A stretch of 60,602 nucleotides of DNA from Clostridia bacterium (GCA_030533005.1 JAUNJX010000004.1:22841-83442); one strand, 5' to 3'; positions 8,048 to 16,777 are shown, numbered from the stretch's first letter. Numbers and translations: made by a program. Notes: generated by a model from the sequence alone, not told the origin.

Positions 8048-8551
8048 ATGCAGATACGACACGCAACAGAAGCGGACATTCCCCGGATGATGGAAATCTA
8101 CGCATACGCCAGACGCTTTATGGCGGCGCATGGCAATCCAAGGCAATGGGGCGCTACGAGCTGGCCGCCCGAGGCCTTGATCCGTTCCGACGTCGCAGAC
8201 GGAAAAAGCTATCTATGCGTTCATGAAGATCATATTGTGGGCGTATTTTTCTATAATTTCGGCGAGGATATAGAGCCAACCTATCGGGAAATACGGGATG
8301 GCGCATGGCTGGACGACAGCCCTTACGGCGTCATTCACCGTATCGCCGGCGACGGCTCTGTACGGGGCATCGGCAGCGCTTGCATAGACTGGGCGTTTCA
8401 ACAATGCGGGCATTTGCGCATCGATACGCACAGCGATAATCAGATCATGCAAAAATTGCTGCGCAAAAAGGGATTTGCGCATTGCGGTACGATCTATGTT
8501 GTAGAGGATGACGATCCCAGATCGGCATTTGAGAAGGTGAGGCAAGAGTAG
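8048..8551 (+). CDS. GNAT-family N-acetyltransferase
   Basis: A 167-residue single-domain acetyltransferase. It begins with the usual IRHATEADIPRMMEIY opening and has a VRGIGSACIDWAF segment at the acetyl-CoA loop position, followed by LRIDTHSDNQIMQKLLRKKGF, the familiar terminal helix and strand. The canonical Q/RxxGxG/A loop is degenerate (VRGIGS). The start is preceded by GAAAGGAA. It follows the rnf operon by 62 nt without a visible terminator. The acceptor substrate is unknown. Confidence 0.85.
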   Translation: MQIRHATEADIPRMMEIYAYARRFMAAHGNPRQWGATSWPPEALIRSDVADGKSYLCVHEDHIVGVFFYNFGEDIEPTYREIRDGAWLDDSPYGVIHRIAGDGSVRGIGSACIDWAFQQCGHLRIDTHSDNQIMQKLLRKKGFAHCGTIYVVEDDDPRSAFEKVRQE

Positions 8552-8654
8552 GCGCAGAATGCGCGATGCTGTTGGAGCATGCGCTATCGCCGCTTTCCCG
8601 CGATTCTCGCCAAGACCGTATCGATCAAGCGCATACGGCAGCTTCGCCGCACCA

Positions 8655-9269
8655 TTATCCTTTTCCCTGATTCTCCCGTATCGTTTTTACGCCGCATCCC
8701 ATCAGATAAAGCGCCACGATCACGGAGCCGATGCGATCCAGCCACCCCGTGACCTTCGCAAGCGGAAAGAGCGCGACGCTTAACAGCACCATGGTCACGC
8801 AGATATCCACCAACGCCTTTGCCCGGTAGAGCCTGCCCTGCACCGCAAGGATGGCGTTGCCGCTCTGCCGGCTCAGCTTCGTGTACCGAAGCCAGAATAT
8901 CGTATTGGCGATGACGCCCAGCAGCGCAATGACGAGGCCGGGAATGACATTGCCTTTTTCCGCATTGCCTCCCAAAGCCGCGAGGAGCAGCATAACAGCG
9001 CCGCTTACGCACATCATCGCGCCGACGAACAGATTGGAACGATGCTCCAGCCGCGCCTTTCGCGCCTCGTCAACAGCGCCGTCCTTGTTCGTCGCCCTGT
9101 ATACGATAAAGGCCACGATGATCGCCAAAAGCTCGGCGCTTCTGCGGAAAAAGTCCGCAAGCTGCGTTGCGCTTTTGCCCGCGAGCAGGCCTAGCCCCAC
9201 GACCAGCGGCCCCGGCGCGCTCATGATGACCGACATGAGCAAGGTACGGCTGCCGGATTTCTTCTGCAT
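8655..9269 (-). CDS. cation-diffusion-facilitator-like membrane protein
   Basis: About 204 residues with five to six hydrophobic helices. The layout resembles the transmembrane domain of the CDF (cation efflux) family, with a LADFFRRSAE stretch where CDF proteins usually have an HxxxD metal site, and RLYRAKALVDICVT in place of the second metal helix. The canonical His residues are not seen, and there is no C-terminal cytoplasmic domain. It may be a divergent or non-transporting member. ATG 9269 is chosen over TTG 9272 because the GGGAGGT site is better spaced. The start overlaps the stop of the upstream gene (TGATG). Confidence 0.65.
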   Translation of the reverse strand: MQKKSGSRTLLMSVIMSAPGPLVVGLGLLAGKSATQLADFFRRSAELLAIIVAFIVYRATNKDGAVDEARKARLEHRSNLFVGAMMCVSGAVMLLLAALGGNAEKGNVIPGLVIALLGVIANTIFWLRYTKLSRQSGNAILAVQGRLYRAKALVDICVTMVLLSVALFPLAKVTGWLDRIGSVIVALYLMGCGVKTIRENQGKG

Positions 9270-9982
9270 CAAATGCCACCTCCCAGCAGGTACAGCAGCG
9301 GCAGCATCACGGCTGTCGCGGCAAAGGGACAGGTGATGGTATCCATGCCGTTGAGGGAATAGAGCTCAACCAGCGCCGTAACCGCCGCGGTCACCGCGGC
9401 AATCAGGACGAAGCTATACCAAGGCAGGCCGCCCCGAAGCAAAAGAATGGCTATGATACAAAGGAAGGAGACCGCAAACATGGCGAGGCTTCCCTCGACG
9501 CTCTTTCGTCCCTCGATATGCTTCCCCGTGAGCGCATGCCTGCCAAAGCGCTTGCCCACCAACGCCGCCGCGGCGTCGCCAAAGCCCCACGCATAAACGG
9601 CGGCAAGCACCAGCAGCTTATCACCGAACCAGCCCCAGCAGACGCATACGACCACCGCGAACATGCCGAAGACGATCAGCAGGCTGCTCTTGAGCTCGCC
9701 GCTTTTCCGCTCGGTCACAAACTGCGAGTATCCCTCTATCCGCTCCGCAAGGTGCAAAAAGGGATACACGGCCAAGGCAAATACAACCGCCGTCAGCGCG
9801 GCATGCCACCATGTCGAAAAGGCCAAGACCCATACCAGCAAGGAGCCCAACAGGATGAAATGCAGGCTCTTGCGGAACACCTCGTCCTCGATATATACAT
9901 ATTTGCGCAGCAGCAGCGCGCCGGAAGCGGCGACAAGAAAATAGAGGAGCACAGCGCCCATCCCGATCCATATTTCCCGCAT
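9269..9982 (-). CDS. phytol/polyprenol kinase-like (SEC59/DGK1/VTE5 family) membrane protein
   Basis: A 237-residue polytopic protein with the CTP-dependent lipid-kinase signatures of the SEC59/DGK1/VTE5 family: FRKSLHF near the N-terminus, WGFGDAAAALVGKRFG near the middle, and EGSLAMF. Such enzymes phosphorylate isoprenoid alcohols or diacylglycerol. ATG 9982 is preferred over earlier in-frame starts because GCGAGGATACAGG lies just upstream. It is co-transcribed with the CDF-like protein (one-base overlap) and divergent from the alcohol dehydrogenase. A tocopherol-cyclase-like gene lies 1.9 kb away. Confidence 0.72.
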   Translation of the reverse strand: MREIWIGMGAVLLYFLVAASGALLLRKYVYIEDEVFRKSLHFILLGSLLVWVLAFSTWWHAALTAVVFALAVYPFLHLAERIEGYSQFVTERKSGELKSSLLIVFGMFAVVVCVCWGWFGDKLLVLAAVYAWGFGDAAAALVGKRFGRHALTGKHIEGRKSVEGSLAMFAVSFLCIIAILLLRGGLPWYSFVLIAAVTAAVTALVELYSLNGMDTITCPFAATAVMLPLLYLLGGGI

Positions 9983-10162
9983 CCTGTATCCTCGCTTTTT
10001 TAGCATGCCATTCGCCGGCTTTTCTACCAACAGTATAAGCGGTATGCCTGCCGCGGTCAATTCCGGGCGTGCACGCAGGCGATCGCAAAAGCGGGACGGA
10101 TCGCGTCATGCAAAAAAGCACGGCGTGCGCATACATCAAACTGCTTTTGCGGCGCTTTTTGA

Positions 10163-10191
10163 TTGACGAACGGGCGGCTTGCCTGTACTAT
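10163..10191 (+). promoter_or_regulatory. promoter of the alcohol dehydrogenase unit
   Basis: TTGACG at 10163-10168, a 17-nt spacer and TACTAT at 10186-10191; TATAAT three bases further on is an alternative -10. The remaining intergenic DNA between the divergent genes (9983-10269) shows no other clear signal. Confidence 0.5.
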
Positions 10192-10269
10192 AATCAAATA
10201 AGGCACACGGCGAAAGCGCGGCCTTGCGCAGCGTTTCAGCCGCAAATTGCTTACAACAGGAGCGTTATG

Positions 10270-11427
10270 ATGCATTCTCTGCTTTGCCCATTTTCTTTTT
10301 CTTTGCCCACCGAAATCGAATACGGCTCCGGCTGTATCGACCTGCTGCCGGAAAAGCTGGCGTTTTACGGCGGTAAAAAGCCTTTGCTCGTTTCCGATCC
10401 CGGCGTTGCCAAGGCCGGGATACTGGGTAGGATAACCGCGCTTTTGCAGGGCGTTCCCTACGCCGTGTACGACAAGGTCGAAGCCAATCCCAAGGATCGC
10501 AACGCCGAAGAAGGCGCGCGTCTGGCGCGGGCGGAGGGCTGCGACTGCCTGATCGCCGTGGGCGGCGGCAGCCCCATTGACTGCGCCAAGTCCATCGGCG
10601 TGCTGCTGGCGCACGACGCGGCGCATATCAAGCCCTATGAAGGAAAAACCGCCGCGACCAAGCCGCTGCCGCTGTTTATCACCATTCCCACGACCGCCGG
10701 CACGGGCAGCGAGCTCACCTTCTCCTCCGTCATCACGGATACGGAAAACAAGTATAAAATGACGGTAAAAAGCCGCTATACGGCGGCGCGCCTCGCCATA
10801 TGCGATCCGGAGCTGACGCTTTCCGTTCCGCCCGCCGTTACCGCCGCCACCGGCGTAGACGCGCTGACCCACGCCATCGAAGCCTACACCGCCAATTGTG
10901 CAGAGCCCATCAGCGACGCCGTCGCGCTATACGCTACGGAGCTTATTTACGGCAATCTTTTGAACGCCTATCAAAACGGCGGTGATCTGGCGGCACGCAG
11001 CGGCATGCTCATGGGCAGCATGCTCGCGGGCATCGCCTTCTCCCACTCGGACGTGGCGAGCGTGCACTGCGTGGCGGAATCCTTGGGCGGGCTTTACGAT
11101 CTGCCCCATGGCGTATGCAACGCGATCTTTCTGCCCTACGTTATGGAATACAACATGGACTATTGCAGGGAACGCTATGCGCGTCTCGGCCGCGCCATGG
11201 GTCTGTCCTTCTCCTCCGCGGAGGAGGGCGCCACCGCCGCCGTGGATGCGGTAAAGCGCCTGTGTGCGGACGTGCAGCTCCCCTCGTTTAAGAGCTTGGG
11301 TATAGACACGGCGGATTTTGACGCGATCGCCCAAATGAGCGTTGCCAACATCTCCACGGCGTCCAACCCCCGTCCCATGGAAAAATCGGACTATCTGAAC
11401 GTGCTGCGCAGCGCATACCACGGGTAG
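10270..11427 (+). CDS. iron-containing alcohol dehydrogenase
   Basis: A 385-residue type III (Fe-ADH) enzyme that interconverts aldehydes/ketones and alcohols with NAD(P)H. Visible features are the nucleotide-binding GGGSPIDCAKSIG loop, the TTAGTGSE phosphate-binding stretch, and metal ligands in TGVDALTHAIEAY, VASVHCVAESLGG and LPHGVCNAIFLP (one Asp and three His). Two adjacent ATGs exist; 10270 is better spaced from AGGAG. It is followed by a TIGR04076 gene and a tocopherol-cyclase-like gene on the same strand, possibly one transcript. The substrate cannot be read from sequence. Confidence 0.9.
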   Translation: MHSLLCPFSFSLPTEIEYGSGCIDLLPEKLAFYGGKKPLLVSDPGVAKAGILGRITALLQGVPYAVYDKVEANPKDRNAEEGARLARAEGCDCLIAVGGGSPIDCAKSIGVLLAHDAAHIKPYEGKTAATKPLPLFITIPTTAGTGSELTFSSVITDTENKYKMTVKSRYTAARLAICDPELTLSVPPAVTAATGVDALTHAIEAYTANCAEPISDAVALYATELIYGNLLNAYQNGGDLAARSGMLMGSMLAGIAFSHSDVASVHCVAESLGGLYDLPHGVCNAIFLPYVMEYNMDYCRERYARLGRAMGLSFSSAEEGATAAVDAVKRLCADVQLPSFKSLGIDTADFDAIAQMSVANISTASNPRPMEKSDYLNVLRSAYHG

Positions 11428-11488
11428 GCGCGTAAGCGAAGCAAGCCCCGCTCAAAAAAACATCAAAAAACGATCGTGGAGGCTGCAT

Positions 11489-11833
11489 ATGAAAAAGGTC
11501 AGGATCACGGTTTTAAAAACCACCTTGGATCAGGCGCTTGCAAATGAATATGGCGCGGAAGGCCTCACCGCCTGCCCCATGCTGAAGGCGGGGCAGGTAT
11601 TCTATGCCGATTACGCCAAGCCCGAGGGTCTTTGCGACGAAGCGTGGAAGGCCATTTACCAGTATGTGTTCGCCCTTGCGCACGGCGCGGGCAGCGACGT
11701 ATTCTATTACGGCGACTGGATCAAGACGCCGGGCGTGGCGATTTGCAGCTGCAACGACGGGCTGCGTCCCGTGATATTCAAGCTGGAGGCGACGGACGAA
11801 ACGGCCGCCATCGATTACACGCCCGTAAGATAG
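11489..11833 (+). CDS. TIGR04076-family protein
   Basis: A 114-residue protein that begins KKVRITVLKTT and continues with a CPMLKAGQVF stretch, an aromatic EAWKAIYQYVFALAHG helix, and ICSCNDGLRPVIFKLE near the end. This is the pattern of the TIGR04076 family, whose function is not known to me. The two conserved Cys regions suggest metal or redox chemistry, but that is inference. GTGGAGG precedes the ATG. It lies between the Fe-ADH and the tocopherol-cyclase-like gene. Confidence 0.75.
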   Translation: MKKVRITVLKTTLDQALANEYGAEGLTACPMLKAGQVFYADYAKPEGLCDEAWKAIYQYVFALAHGAGSDVFYYGDWIKTPGVAICSCNDGLRPVIFKLEATDETAAIDYTPVR

Positions 11834-11859
11834 AGCCTGATTGCGGTAAGGAGAGGGAT

Positions 11860-12981
11860 ATGGTCAATCAAAGCGACTTAACCCGCGACGCCTTTATGCT
11901 AAAGGGCGGCCTTGCGGAATGCGGCTATGACTGGTGGTGGCATTCCTTTACGGGGCATAACGCGGACACCGGCGAAGAAAAGAGCTTCTTCATCGAGTTT
12001 TTCACCTGCAACCCCGCGCTTGGCGAAGATGCGCCCGTGTTCGGCCAGCTTCCTGAAAACCAGATGAACGACAAGAAACCATCCTATCTCATGGTGAAGG
12101 CGGGCGCATGGGGCAAGGACGCGGCGCAGCTTCACCGCTTCTTCGGCTGGAAGCACGTTGACGTCGCCGACGGCGCGCCCTTTCATGTGCGCGCCGCGGA
12201 CTGTTATCTTGACGAGCGCGCGACGCAAGGAAGCATACGCCTGTCCGCCGATACGGTCGCGGCGCACCCGGAATATATGTGCGACGCGGGCGAAATGTCA
12301 TGGAACCTGCAAATCGACAAAAAAGTCGCCTATAACGTTGGCTACGGCGCGAGCAAGCCCTTGCGCGCAACCGAGGCGTTTGAAATGTTCTGGCATGCGG
12401 AGGGCATGAAAACCCTCTATTCCGGCGAGATCGTGTGGAATGGCGCGCGCTATGCCGTCACCCCGGAAACCTCCTACGGCTATGCCGATAAGAACTGGGG
12501 CAAGGGCTTCACAAGCCCTTGGGTATGGCTCTCGTCCAACAATCTTGTGAGCAGGCGCACTGGAAAAAAGCTCGCGGACAGCGTATTCAACATAGGCGGC
12601 GGCAGGCCGAAGATCGGGCATCTGGCGCTTTCGCGCAAGCTGCTTGCGGCCTTCTGGTATGAGGGGGAAAGCTATGAGTTCAACTTCTCCAAGTTCTGGA
12701 CGCTGACCAGAACCGAGTTTGCCTGCCGCGAGACCGACGCGCAGGTGATCTGGCATGTGGAGCAGGAAACGCCCCTGCACCGTATGATAACGGACATCAC
12801 ATGCGAAAAGCGGGATATGCTGCTGGTCAATTATGAGGCTCCGGATGGAAGCAAGCGCCATAACCGCCTGTGGAACGGCGGCAACGGCGTGGGCACGGTC
12901 AAGCTGTATCGCGGGAGCACGCTCATAGACGAGGTGGACGCAAGGAATGTCGGCTGTGAATACGGCGAGTACGGAAAATAG
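11860..12981 (+). CDS. tocopherol cyclase-like protein
   Basis: A 373-residue soluble protein without signal peptide. The N-terminal part (DWWWHSFTGHN) and a central SYGYADKNWGKGFTSPWVW motif match the tocopherol-cyclase family (VTE1-like, lipocalin-type double barrel). The bacterial relatives are mostly uncharacterised and need not make tocopherol. ATG 11860 is chosen because GGAGAGGG precedes it, just after the TIGR04076 gene. A phytol-kinase-like gene is nearby on the other strand, which may be meaningful or chance. A related alternative is an AttH/carotenoid-hydratase-type protein. Confidence 0.68.
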   Translation: MVNQSDLTRDAFMLKGGLAECGYDWWWHSFTGHNADTGEEKSFFIEFFTCNPALGEDAPVFGQLPENQMNDKKPSYLMVKAGAWGKDAAQLHRFFGWKHVDVADGAPFHVRAADCYLDERATQGSIRLSADTVAAHPEYMCDAGEMSWNLQIDKKVAYNVGYGASKPLRATEAFEMFWHAEGMKTLYSGEIVWNGARYAVTPETSYGYADKNWGKGFTSPWVWLSSNNLVSRRTGKKLADSVFNIGGGRPKIGHLALSRKLLAAFWYEGESYEFNFSKFWTLTRTEFACRETDAQVIWHVEQETPLHRMITDITCEKRDMLLVNYEAPDGSKRHNRLWNGGNGVGTVKLYRGSTLIDEVDARNVGCEYGEYGK

Positions 12982-13039
12982 ACGGGCGCAGGATGGTTCC
13001 GGCGCTTTTGCTCTACAGCTTCATTGGACGCAGGGTGCG

Positions 13040-13537
13040 CTAGCGCAGATCCAATCTATACAACCTCTCTATGCTGGATTCTCCCAAAAACGTATCGATT
13101 TCGGACACGAATTGCCAGCCGTATTTCTCATATAACCCGATATGCTTTGTAAACAGAAATACCTCATTGCCGCTTAAGCTTTTTGCGGCATTGTTTTTTA
13201 CGCTTTGCAGCAGGCTGCCGCCATACCCCATTTTCCTGTACGGCTTATCGATATACACATTGGCCAGCCAAGGATAAATATCCGGCCGCACGAACAGATC
13301 CTCCTGCGTAAACTGATACATCCCTATGATCTTGCCATCCAGAAACAATCCGTAGGTTTGGGGAAGCCGCTCCTCCCCCATGCTGTGCGCCATATAGCAT
13401 TTTACCGCGTCAAAGCTGTAGCCTTCCTCCGCACCCCACCAATCGTACATCCATTGGGTGATTTGCCGTAACGTAGCCGCATCTGTTTTGCACATTCTGC
13501 TGATTGCCAAAGACACCTTTGCGCCCCCCATTCCCAT
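13040..13537 (-). CDS. GNAT-family N-acetyltransferase
   Basis: A 165-residue acetyltransferase with the order expected of the fold: an acidic acceptor half, LANVYIDKPYRKMGYGGSLL as the strand 4 and acetyl-CoA loop (RKMGYG), and EVFLFTKHIGLYEKYGW near the end. The start is uncertain: ATG 13537, ATG 13531 and GTG 13516 are all in frame, and the GTG start would place the family-like opening (SLAISRM) right at the N-terminus. It is convergent with the tocopherol-cyclase-like gene. The substrate is unknown. Confidence 0.83.
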   Translation of the reverse strand: MGMGGAKVSLAISRMCKTDAATLRQITQWMYDWWGAEEGYSFDAVKCYMAHSMGEERLPQTYGLFLDGKIIGMYQFTQEDLFVRPDIYPWLANVYIDKPYRKMGYGGSLLQSVKNNAAKSLSGNEVFLFTKHIGLYEKYGWQFVSEIDTFLGESSIERLYRLDLR

Positions 13538-13640
13538 TCCGCTTTGCCGCTTTTGATTGGTATGATACTACCGGGGACAACATAAGGCAAGGGCACGCCG
13601 ACGCATCGGGCGGGTCGTCCCGTTTGCCCCCTCCGCAGCG

Positions 13641-13670
13641 CCTGATCGGGATTTCTCCATCCCGATCAGG
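13641..13670. repeat. perfect 12-bp inverted repeat at the SDR breakpoint
   Basis: CCTGATCGGGAT and its exact complement ATCCCGATCAGG are separated by 6 nt. Neither side has a T run, so a terminator is unlikely. SDR homology begins at the very next codon (13671), which makes this a candidate scar of a deletion or insertion. Confidence 0.8.
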
Positions 13671-14048
13671 TTCGGCGTCGAGGGCTTCTGCGAGGCGGTC
13701 GCGCAGGAGGTGGCGCAGTTCAACATCGGCATGACCATCGTGGAGCCGGGCGGCGCGAGAACGGAATTCCGCTACGGCAGCGCGAAGGTGGCGAGCCTGA
13801 TGCCAGAATACGAATCCTGCCATAGCTTTCTCAATATGCTCAACCCTGCCAACGGCCTTGCCCCCGGCGACCCCAATCGGATGGCCGCCCGCATAATCGA
13901 AAGCGTGGACGTGAATCCCGCGCCGCTTCGCATGGTGCTGGGCTCTCAAGCGCTTGCCGCTACCATCACCCGCCTCAAGGAGCGGATTGCGGACTATGAA
14001 ACGCAGACCGCGCTTGCCGCCTCCACGGATTTTCCCGCGGGCGAGTAA
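13671..14048 (+). pseudogene. C-terminal remnant of a short-chain dehydrogenase/reductase
   Basis: The frame begins at FGVEGFCEAVAQEV, the helix that directly follows the catalytic YxxxK in SDR enzymes, and continues into TIVEPGGARTEF, the usual substrate-side loop. The Rossmann half with the cofactor site is missing and upstream in-frame sequence is unrelated to SDRs. A GTG at 13704 has GCAGGAG upstream and could start a product of about 114 residues, but without a cofactor site it cannot be a working SDR. A perfect hairpin abuts the break. Confidence 0.75.
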
Positions 14049-14162
14049 CGCGTTCCCCGGCCTTGGAGCCGGCGCTTCCACTTAGACGATGCAACTGTTT
14101 TACCTTGGCATGCCGCCGGGGTTACAGAATAAGAAGTTTGCAGAAAAAAGAAAGGACGTCCT

Positions 14163-14870
14163 ATGAAAAGTGTTTTATCTATGATCCTGACCTTCGCCAC
14201 GCTGTTTGCGCTCTCCGCCTGCAGCAGCCCGAGCGCGGCGCCCGCGCCGGCTCCTGCGGAAAACAGCGCGCCTGTGCAAAGCGCCGCACCCGCACAAAGC
14301 GCCGCGCCTGAGGAAAACGCCGTTCCCGAGGAAAGCCCCGTGTACGTCCAAAGCGTCGAGCTGCCCGCCCAAAGCACGGAAGCGGCAGACGCGGGCAAGG
14401 TTTTGGTGGCCTACTTTTCCAAGACCGGCAACACCGAAGCGGTCGCCAACATGATCGCAGCCGCCACCGGCGGCACGCTGTTCAAGGTGGAAACCGTAAC
14501 GCCTTATCCGGAGGACTATAACGAAACCGTGGATATCGCAAGGAACGAGCAGGATAACGACGCCCGTCCGGCGCTTTCCACCCATGTAGAGAACATGGCG
14601 GATTACGACGTCATCTATCTGGGCTATCCCAACTGGTGGGGCACCATGCCGCAGGCTATGTTCACCTTCTTGGAGGAATACGATTTTTCCGGCAAGACCA
14701 TCGCCCCCTTCTGCACCCACGGCGGCAGCGCCCTTGGACGCAGCGAAGGCGACATCGCAGCCCTCGTGCCCGACGCGACGCTGCTCCCCGGCTTTGCCGT
14801 CAGCGGCTCCCGCGCGGCGGGCGCGCAGGCGGATGTGGAGGCATGGCTTGGCGGATTGGATATCGCCTAG
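14163..14870 (+). CDS. flavodoxin-family lipoprotein
   Basis: A 235-residue exported flavodoxin. It has a lipoprotein signal with lipobox LSAC (Cys near 20), a low-complexity Ala/Pro/Glu/Ser linker to about residue 75, and then a flavodoxin domain: VLVAYFSKTGNTEAVA is the FMN phosphate loop, YPNWWGTMP and FCTHGGSALG are the isoalloxazine loops. It probably carries out electron transfer or quinone/azo-type reduction at the outer membrane face. GAAAGGA precedes ATG 14163. A strong hairpin terminator follows. Confidence 0.9.
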   Translation: MKSVLSMILTFATLFALSACSSPSAAPAPAPAENSAPVQSAAPAQSAAPEENAVPEESPVYVQSVELPAQSTEAADAGKVLVAYFSKTGNTEAVANMIAAATGGTLFKVETVTPYPEDYNETVDIARNEQDNDARPALSTHVENMADYDVIYLGYPNWWGTMPQAMFTFLEEYDFSGKTIAPFCTHGGSALGRSEGDIAALVPDATLLPGFAVSGSRAAGAQADVEAWLGGLDIA

Positions 14871-14900
14871 ACGCGCTGCGCATCGCTAACGCAGCAAATC

Positions 14901-14938
14901 AGCGGGGCTGCCTGCATGGACAGGCAGTCCCGCTTTGC
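14901..14938. terminator. bidirectional terminator hairpin
   Basis: A 14-bp stem (AGCGGGGCTGCCTG with CAGGCAGTCCCGCT, one G-T) with a CATGGA loop between the convergent flavodoxin and macrodomain genes. The T run is short. Confidence 0.65.
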
Positions 14939-14943
14939 CCTGC

Positions 14944-15696
14944 TTATCGCAATACTTCCCTGTATATTTCCAGATCCTTGTTCAGGAATACGTTGAATAT
15001 CACCCGCATGGAAGGATGCTCCCGCTGGAACGCCTCCACCGTATCCACAGCGATTTGGGCGGCGATGGCATTGGGAAAATGAAACACGCCCGTAGAGATG
15101 CAGCAAAACGCGATGGCGCTTAGCCCCGTTTCCGCCGCCAGCGTCAAGCACGAACGATAGCAGTTTGCAAGCTCCGCCTTATGCCGCTCCGTCAGCCCGC
15201 CTTGCACGATGGGTCCCACCGTATGAAGGATATAACGGCAGGGCAGGTTATAGGCGGCGGTCAGCTTCGCCTGCCCCGTGGGCTCCGGATAGCCCTGCTG
15301 CTGCATCCGCTGTGCGCATTCGTTGCGAAGCTGCACGCCCGCAAAGGTATGAATGACGTTGTCGATGCAGCCGTGATTGGGACAGTAGCAGCCCGTCATG
15401 CCGGAATTGGCTGCGTTGACGATGGCGTCCGCGCGCAGCGTCGTGATATCGCCCTGCCAAAGATAGAGGTTGTCCCGGACGGGCTGCAAATCCTCTATAT
15501 CCGTAATGCCCTTGGCCGCGATCTCGCCTTGCAGAAACGCGTCCTGCACCGCAAGAAAGGCTTCGCTTACCGCGCCGGGCTCGCGGACGTTCACCAGCGC
15601 CCGCAACAAGCGCCATTTTTCCGCATCGGACGCGGGTATGCAGCTATCCGGCGCAAGCGCGTGGATCAAAAATGCAAGCTGTTCGCTTCTTGTCAT
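14944..15696 (-). CDS. zinc-containing macrodomain protein-ADP-ribose hydrolase
   Basis: A 250-residue protein with an alpha-helical N-terminal extension and then a macrodomain: LWQGDITTLRADAIVNAANS is the ADP-ribose pocket, and GCYCPNHGCIDNVIH matches the zinc-binding Cys/His insertion of the Zn-macrodomain subclass. ISTGVFHFP forms the phosphate loop. Members of this subclass remove ADP-ribose, often from a lipoylated carrier modified by a linked sirtuin. No sirtuin, lipoate ligase or GcvH-like gene is near here. AAGGGGG precedes the start. Confidence 0.88.
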   Translation of the reverse strand: MTRSEQLAFLIHALAPDSCIPASDAEKWRLLRALVNVREPGAVSEAFLAVQDAFLQGEIAAKGITDIEDLQPVRDNLYLWQGDITTLRADAIVNAANSGMTGCYCPNHGCIDNVIHTFAGVQLRNECAQRMQQQGYPEPTGQAKLTAAYNLPCRYILHTVGPIVQGGLTERHKAELANCYRSCLTLAAETGLSAIAFCCISTGVFHFPNAIAAQIAVDTVEAFQREHPSMRVIFNVFLNKDLEIYREVLR

Positions 15697-15771
15697 ATGG
15701 TCGCCCCCTTACAAAGCCGTGCCGAAGCCGCGGGGATGGCTCGTAACGGCGCATCCCCGGCGCCTGCGGCA

Positions 15772-15787
15772 AAAAGCAGCGCTTTTA
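15772..15787 (-). terminator. possible terminator of the DMT exporter unit
   Basis: AAAAGC pairs with GCTTTT around a 3-nt loop, read on the minus strand as a short stem ending in T residues. The stem is only 6 bp. The rest of 15697-15840 holds no other signal I can support. Confidence 0.35.
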
Positions 15788-15840
15788 TTCATTCTAACCC
15801 TTTCGGGCAGGTTTGTATATCTATAAAGCGGGAACAGCGC

Positions 15841-16776
15841 TTATCCGGCGCGACCCCGCGCGGGCACGCCGCGCGCCTTGTATCGCCCATACACCACGAT
15901 GCTGCACAGGATCAGCGCAGCGCCGAGTACATGCGTCCATGCAAAGCCTTCGTGGAGAAACACCACGCCGAGGACGGAGGCCGTAAGCGGGTTGAACGCG
16001 CAAAACATGCCCGCCTTTTCCGCCGATGTGCGGCTTTGCGCAAGCGGCTGCAGGGTAAAGCCGAAGCCCGTGCAGACGATCGAAAGGTACAGGATGCAGC
16101 CCCATTCCGTCCGCGCAGCGGGGAGCTGCGGGCGTTCCAGCAGCATCGCCGCCGCCAAGCCCAGCAGGCCGATGACCCCCACCTGTATCACGCCCAAGGC
16201 CAGCGGATCATCGCTATGCGAAAACCGATCCGTGGCGATGATCGCCACCGCGTACAGCCCTGCCGCTAAGAGGCACAGCAGCTCGCCTGTGCGCAGCGCG
16301 AAGCCGCCGTCCCGTATCGTGAGCAGCCCCACGCCCGCGAGCGTGAGCGCGCCGCAAAGCAGAACGCGCGACCCGGGCGCCTTTTTGTGCAGCACCGCCT
16401 CAATAAAGGGCACAAACACGATAGCCGTGTTCTCAAGAAACGAGGCGGCGGCGCTGTCCGTTGTGCGCAGCCCCCCAAGCTCCGCTGCCATGACCGCAAA
16501 GAAGATCGTCCCCAATATAACGCCCCGCACCGCCGTATGCGGCGTTATACCCTTCAGCTTGCGGCCAAACAGGGCGAGCAGGAAGCGGATCGCAAGCAAG
16601 GTAAAGGCGCCCATGCTTTGCAAGCAGATCTTCGAGAACAAGTAGGACGAGCTGCGCGCCATGATGACCGCCGCCAGCAAAAGCTCATAATGTCTCGTTT
16701 CCAAAGCGCCGCATCCCTTCCTGCCCGCGGGAAACGGCGCTGCATTCGCCCCTTTTGCTATAGAAGATCCCTGCAT
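15841..16776 (-). CDS. EamA/DMT-family transporter
   Basis: A 311-residue drug/metabolite transporter with about ten membrane helices in two EamA repeats. The first begins with MARSSSYLFSKICLQSMG and ends with ENTAIVFVPFIEAVL; the second with AEKAGMFCAFNPLTASVLG followed by FLHEGF. It likely exports a small metabolite. ATG 16776 is chosen over far upstream in-frame codons because ACAGGAG is well placed and the family start fits. It lies one base after a small membrane gene and is divergent from a LysR regulator, which probably controls both. Confidence 0.87.
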   Translation of the reverse strand: MQGSSIAKGANAAPFPAGRKGCGALETRHYELLLAAVIMARSSSYLFSKICLQSMGAFTLLAIRFLLALFGRKLKGITPHTAVRGVILGTIFFAVMAAELGGLRTTDSAAASFLENTAIVFVPFIEAVLHKKAPGSRVLLCGALTLAGVGLLTIRDGGFALRTGELLCLLAAGLYAVAIIATDRFSHSDDPLALGVIQVGVIGLLGLAAAMLLERPQLPAARTEWGCILYLSIVCTGFGFTLQPLAQSRTSAEKAGMFCAFNPLTASVLGVVFLHEGFAWTHVLGAALILCSIVVYGRYKARGVPARGRAG

Positions 16777-16777
16777 G

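Noticed and set aside
13641-13670. Hairpin as an intrinsic terminator
   Set aside because: No T run on either strand.
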